This document shows positions 36,643 to 44,727 of a stretch of 64,000 nt of DNA, one piece after another; within the stretch, counting starts at the first letter, position 1, and each line of letters starts with the position of its first letter. Below the pieces are notes generated by a model that did no database searches, was not told the origin of the DNA, and was given only the letters and a program-made list of their open reading frames with translations. A program made the position numbers and the translations under genes. This stretch comes from Sipunculus nudus. Lineage: Eukaryota; Annelida; Sipuncula; Golfingiida; Sipunculidae. The DNA lies in the NCBI GenBank assembly GCA_026874595.1, contig CM049311.1, forward strand, positions 10,383,676-10,447,675. Reading direction: 5' to 3'.

Positions 36643-39076
36643 TTGAGGGCCCAGTCCGGGCTCTCTCGGGAACTGATCTTCATTCATGTCTTTGTAAGTG
36701 GAAATTTTCCAATCAGAGACATTGGGGCACCTCTCTCTTGTGTATATCAGCTCAAGAGGACCTTCACTTTGTAAAGGGCAGCCCCAAGTAATGTGTTACA
36801 CAAGAAACGGCATGTTTTCACCAAGAGGTTTTGACATATACTGACCTAAGTGTTACGAACCAAGAAAACAGGGACCTGTTCATAAGATGTCAGTGATTTA
36901 AATCTTTTATGCATTTAAGAATTTTCAAAAAAAGAAGCAAGATATTAAATTGATGGAAAAATAACAAGTTTATTCAAATTTCCTTTCCAAGTCCAATGCC
37001 TTTGGAAGGAAGAATACAAATTTTGAAAAAATAGAAATATGCAAAGATATTATGTCTAGTGCTGGTAATTTGTGTACCCATGTACCCAGTGAGTCAGGAT
37101 TTGATGAAACCTATAGTTAAGTGATGCTGTGGTTTGAACTTCACGGGGTTATTACCTTGGTGCATAGAGACAGAGGTTATGGTAATAGTCTGCTATCACA
37201 TACCTTTTCTTCTTGAAATAAGGAAACATATATTTGAGGAATTATAAAAGAAATAAATATAATACAATCTATCACAGGAGGGGAATCACTGCACTGACTG
37301 ATGCAGCAAAGTCTGCATGCCTTGTTCCCTTTCTACAGATGATATATCTGACAATGCTTCATAGGATTGTTTCTCTGCCACTTAGAGAGGACAACACATA
37401 ATCTGATTTCTTGCTAGGAAATCCAACTGGACAATTCTGAAATTTTATATTCTTTGGTCAGCTGACACAAATATACAAAGTGTGCAGTACACATATACAG
37501 GGGCAGACTAAATAGTGCATACCACAGGAAATGTTTGGTTTCCTTTGTGGCTCCAACCCTCCCTGGCTATGGTTATCCTCTTCTACCCCAGTACACACCC
37601 CTTAGTATGAGCACCAGAGACACTAAACAAATACCCCTCAGGCACTCCTGTGGTCTCAGCAGTGTTAACATACCAGAAACAAGGCAAAATATAATCAGAT
37701 TCCAAACTAATCTGGTGCATCCAGTTGGTGATTTGAAATAATTTAAAACTGAATCATTTTTAACAAAGTCAAATAATGTTCCCATTTTTTATTTTTATTG
37801 TCATATTGTGAACAATAAATAGGACATTTGGTTTTTGTTGCAAGAACAGTAAAGACATGTTTGGTGGATAGTAACCTTTAATTCTTGAATAATTATTTTT
37901 TCAAGATGCTGAAGTAAAAACAGAGATACAATGATAAGTTAAGGGGCTATTCAAAAGTTAGTGTATTAATATGTTAAAAACCACAAGTTATACACTATCA
38001 GTGGTTTTCTGGTTATCAGTACCCAATAGTGACCAGCATGATACATCCTTGAGACAGCTTTGCCAAACTGACACACCGTATGTACCATGTAGTATATAGA
38101 AAATTTACCAATAAATCAACTGAAATCTATAACTTATATATGGTATATGTGCACCCATATTTGTATCATATCAACATCAGCCAACGTTGCATAAGAAATC
38201 TAAGTATAACATACACAAGTTTTTATTTTATGGAAAGAAATTACATTGACTTCCACAGGTGCCTTGATCAAACATGAGGAATTTATAACAATGTGTTTAT
38301 GCAAATAACATAGAAACAAAACAAACCTTCATGGCATTAAAGTCCATCCTGCTGTACATATAATCCTGGTATCTCATGTACAATCATGGTACTTTGTACA
38401 CAAGTGTACACTATGTAGACCTTGTTTGTGGCATGCCTGTGTGCCAGGAAGTCTCAGAGAACAAGTCAATCATATTTCCATTGTTTCTAGTTGGTTATAT
38501 CCTGTGTTTAATGGGATATTCTCTCAATGCCGTGCGACTCACATGAATGCGCAGTATGGGCGACGACCAGCCTGTTTATACTCTGCTGATTCATTACCAA
38601 TATGCCCCAAAAATGTTGCGTTTATCGGTTTCTGTGGGACAGACCCAGCTCAGCCATTCATGATCTATTGATTATGTCCTTGGTTTTAAAATTCTCCCGC
38701 CACTAGCAACGATTACTTGCCGGATCTGCCAGAGTTGACGAGTAATAGCCCTGAAACCTTGCCCTAGTCAAACTTCCTAGTTAAGAATCCCCTGGGTATG
38801 GTTTTTGGTCATGTGACAGTCAGCAGACATCCATCAGTTTTGGATTACCTTTCTTTACAAAACCACAACAGATAAATGGCAAACAGGATATATGGATCTG
38901 GTGCATTTATAAAACAGCATGTACATACTTCAAAACCGTCTATTGTCTTTCAAGATCTGCATGAAAGTCATTCTTTGTAATAAAACCATCATGTGCTCTG
39001 TATGCCTGAAATAATAAAACTTTCTCTTTATGTATTAATTACTACTACTACCAGTAGTACCTGATTTGTAAATTAA

Positions 39077-39460
39077 AAATTTAAAACTTGGCCAGCCCAG
39101 ATCAAAATTTTGATTTGGACCGGCCCAGATCAATATTCTAATCTGGGCCAGACCAGTTTTAAACTGGGCCAGCCCAGATTGAAATTTTGATCTTGGCCGG
39201 TCCAAATTAAAATCATATGGTGAAGACTTCAGGATTTAAATCTGGTCTGGACTGATTTTAAACTGGGCTGGCCCAGATTAGGATTTTGATCTGGGCTGGT
39301 TAAGTTTACAATCCTGTCGTTGACTAATTTTAAACTGGGCCAGCCCAGATCAAAATTTTAATCTGGGCCAGTCAAGATTACAATCCTGTGGTGGACTGAT
39401 TTTAAACTGGGCCTTACCAGATCAGAATCCTAATCTAATCTTAGGCTAGCTTGATTTTTA
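39077..39460 (+). repeat. Left long inverted repeat of a foldback element
   Basis: This stretch is the imperfect reverse complement of 44415-44727. It is itself built from short palindromic modules such as GGGCCAGCCCAGATC, AAAATTTTGATCTGGG and ATTTTAAACTGGGCC. Shared unique cues, such as TGGTGAAGACTTCAGGATTT on this side and its complement on the other, show true homology and not just a shared motif. The element's interior (39461-39520 and 43835-44414) was split by the DIRS insertion. Confidence 0.82.
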
Positions 39461-39520
39461 TCATCTTAAATTAGATAATACAGTAAACATTTATTCCAGA
39501 TACACCATTTTGAAGAGCAC

Positions 39521-39725
39521 AAAACCCCCCCATTCCCTCCCTGTGAATGGTTTTTTGTTAGTAAACTGTTGTGAGCTTTTCTGTATTAATGAGAATTTTC
39601 TCTGTTAAAGTTTATACGCCAGAGTAAGCCAACCGAAAATTTTCCCTTATTGGGCCTATTATCGCCCATCCCGCCTCGTTCCCGTGTATCTAGGTCACAC
39701 TTCCGTTACCCATAATCACATTTTC
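39521..39725 (-). repeat. 3' terminal repeat of the DIRS element
   Basis: The part 39570-39725 is the reverse complement of 43658-43815 with small differences. The outer tail 39521-39569 (AAAACCCCCCCATTCCC...) is specific to this end and has its complement in the internal region at 39782-39833. Confidence 0.9.
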
Positions 39726-39773
39726 GAAGGCATAAGGAAGAGGACTGGGAGGGAGCGATGTTTGTAATACAGA

Positions 39774-39876
39774 AAAGCTCACAACAGTTTACTAACAAAA
39801 CCACCATTCACAGGGAGGGAATGGGGGGGTTTTATTACGTAAACATAATTGTGAGCTGTTTCTGTATTAATGAGAA
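39774..39876 (-). other. Internal complementary region of the DIRS element
   Basis: Bases 39774-39833 are the near-perfect reverse complement of the 3' end (39521-39580). Bases 39830-39876 match the complement of the 5' end (43788-43834). They meet at a single TTTT (39830-39833). In DIRS-type elements this region serves as template for circular closure of the cDNA ends. Confidence 0.9.
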
Positions 39877-39933
39877 AAAAACAGACATGCCTTGGGGAGG
39901 GGGCACCTACCTGTAACGCTGGAACGAGGAATC

Positions 39934-40362
39934 TCAGTGCTGTGATGGAGCAGCAGTCGACGTCGGCGGCGGAACCGACGGAGAGGAAGAAGATGGCCTG
40001 GAAAATTGAAGGACCTCACCCGATGCGATCACAGGGCCCATGGAGTAGAGGCCCAAAGCCTGGAGCTGAACATCTTTCAGATAGAAGCGTGTGAACGTAG
40101 ATGGGGATTTCCAGTATCCCTTCTTGACCAACTGATTGGGTGAGATCCCGGAGAAATGGGCCAAGGAAGTCGAAATAGCCCGAATGTCATGGGCCTTGAT
40201 GTGAAATTGGTCTAATGTGGATTGAGAAGCAGATTCATACGCGGCGACTATAGTAGCTTTGAGCCACGCACTAATGGTGACAGGGCTAATCTCTTTATTG
40301 GAAGATGTGACTTTTGTAGAAATAAACAACTTCTTGCGCCCCCCCCCCCCCCCCCCCCCCGG
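39934..40362 (-). pseudogene. Tyrosine recombinase, C-terminal catalytic part (DIRS)
   Basis: The recombinase would integrate the circular cDNA by strand exchange. This frame carries the conserved H-x-x-R box (HDIRAISTS, His at 40189-40191), then a Trp (GYWKS) and the nucleophilic Tyr in FTRFYLKD (codon 40081-40083). So the second half of the R-H-R-W-Y set is present. It is separated from the first half by a 22-base C run on the plus strand (40339-40360), which shifts the frame. The tail after the Tyr is serine/proline-rich and ends about 55 bases before the internal complementary region. Function is lost through the frameshift; family assignment is firm. Confidence 0.85.
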
Positions 40363-40772
40363 AAAGAATGAGTAGCTTTGAGATAATAACGCAACGCACG
40401 AACCGGGCAATTGGTAGCCCCATTACGGTACTGACCGTTAGGGAGGGCCGGAACGTGCCAAGCAGACGAAGGGTCATCGAAATTTTGATTTTTCCTATAA
40501 AAATCCAGAGGAAAATGTAGGATGGCCGACGAACCGTCGGCCGCAATTTGCGTGAATTTCGAATCAGCCATGAGGGCATGAAGCTCAGAACGGCGACCTG
40601 CCGAGGCAAGAGCTAGGAGGAAAACCGTTTTCCGAGACAAATGGAGAAGATGGGCCGAACGCAACGGCTCATAAGGGGGTTCCCTGAGGTGACGTAAGAC
40701 GACGTCAAGGAGCCAGGAAGGCGCAACATACCGAGGACGAGACGTCCGGGCATGAACCCCCTTGAGAAAGTG
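40248..40772 (-). pseudogene. Tyrosine recombinase, middle part (DIRS)
   Basis: Continues the recombinase from the frame that ends at 40774, after a one-base shift near 40773. It contains the first catalytic box, GRRSELHAL, with the catalytic Arg at 40593-40595. The surrounding sequence (LLHLSRKTVFLLALAS before, HFPLDFYRKNQN after) fits the catalytic domain of DIRS recombinases. The frame then enters the G22 run (minus strand), beyond which the real sequence continues in another frame. The annotated end at 40248 includes out-of-frame read-through after the run. Confidence 0.8.
40339..40360 (+). repeat. Poly-C run of 22 bases inside the recombinase
   Basis: Reads as G22 on the coding strand and would encode polyglycine. 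It separates two recombinase frames. Confidence 0.9.
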
Positions 40773-40773
40773 G

Positions 40774-41491
40774 TCACACCAACGGGTGATGAAGGACACG
40801 ATCGTGACCCAGCGGACGGAGCACCGACAGGAGGGCGGCGCGATAGCCACGCAGAGATGGATAGGATAAATGTTTATCCTGCAGTAAGAACACGAAAAAA
40901 TCCAAAACAGCCGCAAGCGACGGATCTAAAGGGGAGATTCCGCGGGAAGACGCCCACTCCGTGAAGAGACGCCTTCGGGTATCATAGATGCGGTCCGAAG
41001 AAAATGAAAATTGGAGGGACTGGGTGGGAGTGAGAAGAGATTTCTCCGCATTGACCAGGAAGCCGAGGTTCCGAAGTAAGGTGAGAACCCGGGAGCAATG
41101 CGACAGTAAGAGGGAGCGATCTGCCGCATGGACCAGCCAATAGTCCAGATAAGGGAGCACAGAAATGCCCTGGGAACGGAGATAACTCGTGACCGTGTGA
41201 ACCAGCATGGTAAAAATCCAAGGGGCCACGTTGATCCCGAACGGAAGGGCCCGGAATTGATAAACGCGGTTCTGATACGCGAAGCGAAGAAACGGTTGAG
41301 ACGAGGGATGGATGGGAACGGGAAAATAGGCATCCGTAAGGTCGATCTTGAACGCCCAATCCATCCTCCGAACAATGCGGAGCACAGCATGGATATTGAA
41401 CATCTGAAACGGGGGCGGACGGATGAACGAATTGAGGCGCTTCAGGTCGATGATCGGGAGGTGCGTGCAAAAACGTAAGACGGAACCCGAA
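40774..41491 (-). pseudogene. Reverse transcriptase core joined to recombinase N-terminus (DIRS)
   Basis: Motif A is KIDLTDAYFP, motif B is ALPFGINVAP, motif C reads YLDY (Tyr codon 41140-41142) where DIRS elements normally have YLDD, and the following block is LGFLVNAEKS. The usual next parts, the rest of the RT connection and the RNase H domain, are missing. Shortly after LQFSFSSDR the frame runs into the N-terminal core-binding part of the recombinase (AVLDFFVFLLQ, then LSYPSLRGYRAALLSVL). A deletion has therefore fused the two in one frame. The changed motif C would inactivate DNA synthesis. The frame is open back to about 41491; earlier RT sequence is in another frame. Confidence 0.87.
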
Positions 41492-41590
41492 CTTTACAGT
41501 GCTGAGAATTAATCGCTGTGAGGTGATACCCGCCCACGCGGGAAAATGGGCGCTGAGCCGAGCGCCGACCGGAGCGAGAGAGTCATTTCC
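41455..41590 (-). pseudogene. Reverse transcriptase N-terminal fragment (DIRS)
   Basis: Lies in the long frame 40982-41824, of which only this part is genuine. The segment VGARLSAHFPAWAGITSQ followed by ILSTVKFGFRLTF resembles the region just before the RT fingers in DIRS elements. It overlaps the end of the gag-like frame. A shift near 41460 moves the coding into the core RT frame. The remainder of the 280-codon frame is a shadow of gag upstream and of RT downstream. Confidence 0.6.
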
Positions 41591-43070
41591 GGGTCGAACC
41601 TTGTTTTGAGGATTGACCATGAAAAGGCTGAGAACGGCCGGAACGGCTAGAAGTACGGGAAGACGGAGCAGATGCTCGACGCGGTTGAGCGGAAGCTGCA
41701 ACCGGAGGCCGAGGGGAGGGCACGCAGAAGGAAGGCCTAGGAGCAATAGAGGCCAAGCGGAGGCGGGCCTGACGATCCGAGCGCTCCAAGGCGCGGTCAA
41801 AAAGAGGCCGTAAGTGGCCGCCAAACAGCAGGGAACCGGTAAAAGGCTGAGAATAAAGTTCCGTTAACTCCGCCTGAGTAAGTTCCGGCTTTAAGGTCTT
41901 TAAAGACTGAATGCAAGCCGTGCGGCGTAACAAAATGCAATTTTCAACCAGGCGCCAAACGACCTGATTTAACTCAGCGCAAGTATGGGCAGAAGCCTGC
42001 CAGATGTCGTTGAGAGTGAGCGGGTCCGTCGAAACGGGTAGCAAGCTAGTGACAGCCTGCAAGTCGTTAACCATACCGGCCGCCTGCCGGCCGAGCCCCT
42101 CCAAATCCGACAGGTGACGATCGGACAGGTGGACCGAAAAAAAAGACTTACCGTCCGCAAAGGGTTGTTCCAGGCCAGACTCGAGTCGCATCAGAGCAGA
42201 CGGAATATCTGGGTGATCAGGAAAAGGTAGTAAGCTATCGAAACAGTTAGCCCGGTACCCACGTGAATTCCAGAGGGTACTGGGGGACCAAGGTTTATCC
42301 GAACCCGGCGGAAGCGGGGCCCCGGTAGTGGTAGAGCGAGACCCCGAGACAACTGCGTGGTGCTCACGTAAGATATCCCCCGTGTGGGCTGTGAATTCCA
42401 TGCACACGGCGGGCGTGGCCGAGGGCGATTGAAGGGCGGCAGGATTCAAATAAGAACCGGCCGCCGACGCCGAGGAAGTCCGAGGTTGTAACCGTCGGAA
42501 CTTCGGACCACTAGGGTTAGCCTCCTGGGTGGAGGTAGCCACAAGGTCCAGAAGCGCAGATTTGCGCGTACGCCAAGCCTGGCGTTGCAGTGCGATCTCC
42601 AACCACTGGTCAGGTGCCAGGGCGGGATCGGCTGACTGAGAAGTCGGGGACTCTGGAGAACCCCGGGTAAGGGGAGCCAGAGAGACCCGCTGTGCCGGAA
42701 CAACCGGAGGCTGGAAACAGGAAGCCGGGGAACGAGCAGCAGCAGGAACCATCCGGGAAGGCACAGGAACCGGAGCCTCAGGCCGCACATCAGACGGTAA
42801 CTGAAAAGAAGATACAGCCGGCCGGTCAGTAACAGCGGGAGACGGAGGAACCGGCAGCAAGGCCGGCCGCCCCGAGCCTGAGGCAGGAGGGACCGACGCA
42901 CTTACCTGCACACCCGGAAGGGCAGGGCGAACCAGGGGGATGGCCCCAGCCGGCCCTGGGGAAAACGAAGGAAGCCGGCGAGGAGCCGGGGGCGACGATA
43001 AGCCGGGGAGAAAGTACCGGGGGCGCTGGCGAGGGAGCCGGGCGGACGGGATCGGGGCTAGACGAACCGT
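41583..43070 (-). pseudogene. Gag-like ORF1 of the DIRS element, main part
   Basis: An open frame ending at 41583; the last 442 codons begin at 42911, and the frame is open back to 43070. The N-terminal half is proline, serine and alanine rich. The C-terminal half has a helical region with cues such as VHLSDRHLSDLEGLGRQA, DIWQASAHTCAELNQVVWRL and AELTELYSQPFTGSLLFGG, then a basic serine/arginine tail (RTSSRSGRSQ) that could bind nucleic acid. It resembles the structural protein of animal DIRS elements. Coding from the N-terminal fragments enters this frame by a shift between 43070 and 42830. A strong donor-like CAG|GTAAGT at 42902-42910 lies there, so a splice is an alternative to a frameshift. 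Confidence 0.72.
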
Positions 43071-43300
43071 CTAGATCCGACATAAGTGATGAGCAAAACC
43101 AGGACAATTTATGTAATATGGAATAGGCAGATGTGCTGTCAGAACGGGAGGCCGCGGGAACTGGGGAAGATTTCCGTTTCCGTGAATGAGAAAGCAATGA
43201 TTTAACTGTCGAAACCACGGGAGAGGTGACAGGACCGGCGGGAACGGACGGTGAACGCAGCACGGCCGTGGTGCGGTCAACCAGGGTAGGCTCCCCCCCC
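42826..43300 (-). pseudogene. Gag-like ORF1, middle frame (DIRS)
   Basis: The second of three frames that share the gag region. It follows the C9/C7 tract (43293-43309) that disrupts the N-terminal frame. It contains a basic stretch (SHSRKRKSSPVP) and a serine/proline-rich linker, then SILHKLSWFCSSLMSDLDGS, a type of segment often found before the central gag region. Both ends are frameshifts, so this is a broken piece of one protein and not a separate gene. Confidence 0.55.
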
Positions 43301-43555
43301 CTCCCCCCCGGAGACAACCACGGGGCCAGACAAGGGAATATTGGAGGGGGAACCCCCAATGACCGGGGAATGAACCCAATCCTGGAACAAGGCCCACTTG
43401 TCAGTGGACCACGTCTGGCAATGGAAACAAGGATCAGCCGGACCGCGGCAGGAGTCATTGTTGGTACGGCAACTATAACAAGTGGGGTGGGAGTCCCATA
43501 CCGGGATTATAGTGCCACAAGAGACACAATAATTGGGGTTCTCCATGGCGGGCAA
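43277..43555 (-). pseudogene. Gag-like ORF1, N-terminal zinc-ribbon-like fragment (DIRS)
   Basis: The likely true start of the element's first protein. Methionines lie at the frame start and three codons in (MENPNYCVSCG). A CxxC pair (CVSC), a second CxxC 13 residues later (CYSC) and further Cys/His (CRGPADPCFHC) suggest a small zinc-binding module. Next come WALFQDWVHSP and a hydrophobic/glycine stretch that runs into the homopolymer tract, where the frame breaks. The start lies about 100 bases inside the 5' terminal repeat, as expected. Confidence 0.6.
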
Positions 43556-43657
43556 GGGAAAATAAGAACAACTTACAATCAGTTGGCAAACTCAAAACGA
43601 CAAACCCAACAGTGGACGAATCTCGCAGCGCGGGGTCCATCATGGCGTACGCCAGAA

Positions 43658-43834
43658 GAAAATGTGATTATGGGTAACGGAAGTGTGACCTAGATACACG
43701 GGAACGAGGCGGGATGGGCGATAATAGGCCCAATAAGGGAAAATTTTCGGTTGGCTTACTCTGGCGTATAAACTTTAACAGAGAAAATTCTCATTAATAC
43801 AGAAACAGCTCACAATTATGTTTACGTAATAAAA
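43658..43834 (-). repeat. 5' terminal repeat of the DIRS element
   Basis: 43658-43815 pairs with 39570-39725. The outer tail TTATGTTTACGTAATAAAA (43816-43834) is specific to this end and has its complement at 39830-39849. Same sequence again, as an exact copy, at 48931-49107. Confidence 0.9.
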
Positions 43835-43911
43835 CACATAATGAACAAGATCATTTAAAATATTTTAGTGAGGAAAAAGCTAACAAACAAATATTATGTG
43901 CTTCTTTGGTT

Positions 43912-44053
43912 TCATCTATTCTTCAAGCATACAAGTTCACATTTGAACTTCACCTAAAACAACTAATATAAATTAATCACAGTTTCATCTATTCTTCAAG
44001 CATACAAGATTACATTTGAACTTCACCTAAACCAACTGCCATAATTAATCACA
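43912..44053 (+). repeat. About 70-bp tandem duplication in the foldback interior
   Basis: Two units beginning TTTCATCTATTCTTCAAGCA and ending ATTAATCACAG, differing at several positions. Carried along in the copy near 49.2 kb. Confidence 0.85.
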
Positions 44054-44414
44054 GTTTAGAATATTTGTCAGTTCTGAGACATCTACTTGACTTAATATAA
44101 AAATTTTCCACTTAACTGAGATAATTTTCTGTTCTGAATATAAAAATTACATGTGTAATATTAAATATATACATGCATAATTAAAAACCAGCTTTACTCA
44201 TTTATAAGTGAACAATAGTAATTTATCAGTCTTGATACTCATTTGGGTGAGCAGCATGACATTGTGCCCTAACATCGGGCTAGGGAGAGGTTTATGATAC
44301 CATTACTGTAATTTTCAATAGCAGAAAATCCACAGCTGAGAAAATGATATGATTGCTGTCATTTGGCAGTCTCAAATTCTTTGAATTGATTAAAGGCCAG
44401 CTAGATAAATATAG

Positions 44415-44727
44415 TGTAATTGAAGCCAGCCTAGGAGTAGATTAGGATTCTGATCTGGGCTAGTCCAATTTAAAATCCGTTCGCCACAGGATTGTTAACC
44501 TGACCGGTCGAGATCAAAATTCTAATTTGGGCTGGCCCTGTTTAAAATCAGGCCAGACCAGATTTAAATCCTGAAGTCTTCACCACAGAATTTTAATCTG
44601 GACCGGCCCAGATCAAAATTTTAATCTGGGCTGGCCCAGTTTAAAACTGGTCTGGCCCTGATTAGAATTTTGATCTGGGCTGGTCCAAATCAAAATTTTG
44701 ATCTGGGCTGGCCCAGTTTTAAATTGG
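44415..44727 (-). repeat. Right long inverted repeat of the foldback element
   Basis: Reverse complement of 39077-39460, including the cue AAATCCTGAAGTCTTCACCA. Rich in self-complementary AAAATTTTGATCTGGGC-type modules. Beyond 44727 a further partial module (GGGCCAGATTCTAATCTGGG) reaches 44747. Confidence 0.8.

Larger units (their letters stand above)
31506..39076. other. AT-rich non-coding stretch with two possible exons
   Basis: No repeats that I can define. Possible exons at 33004-33195 (minus) and 36481-36642 (plus) are listed separately. Other short frames, such as 38426-38671, carry no recognisable domain. Confidence 0.5.
39521..43834 (-). mobile_element. DIRS-like tyrosine-recombinase retrotransposon, degenerate
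   Basis: A 4314-bp element coded on the minus strand in the order gag-like, reverse transcriptase, tyrosine recombinase. It has inverted terminal repeats (39570-39725 and 43658-43815) with different outer tails, and an internal complementary region (39774-39876) that holds the complement of both outer ends joined at TTTT. These three parts define DIRS-type elements, which are thought to replicate through a circle and integrate by recombinase without a target duplication. The ends are AAAA on both sides, and flanks read GAGCAC-[AAAA...AAAA]-CACATA. The coding part has several frameshifts, an altered RT active site and no RNase H region, so the copy is not autonomous. Confidence 0.92.
43553..44590 (+). 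repeat. Source of the exact 1038-bp duplication
   Basis: Runs from inside the first DIRS gene across the 5' terminal repeat into the flanking foldback element. It is repeated at 48826-49863 with a constant offset of 5273 and no difference that I can see. Confidence 0.92.

Noticed and set aside
41128-41478. Plus-strand frames across the DIRS element (also 39870-40094, 43226-43693)
   Set aside because: They lie antisense to reverse transcriptase, recombinase and gag motifs and contain no domain; they reflect high GC and few stops.
40982-41824. The 280-codon minus-strand frame as one protein
   Set aside because: Only a short part (about 41455-41590) matches RT; the rest is an out-of-frame shadow of gag and of the RT core.
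39521-43834. LTR retrotransposon or integrated retrovirus
   Set aside because: Terminal repeats are inverted, not direct, there is an internal complementary region, and integration is by a tyrosine recombinase. No protease, integrase or envelope-like frame is seen.
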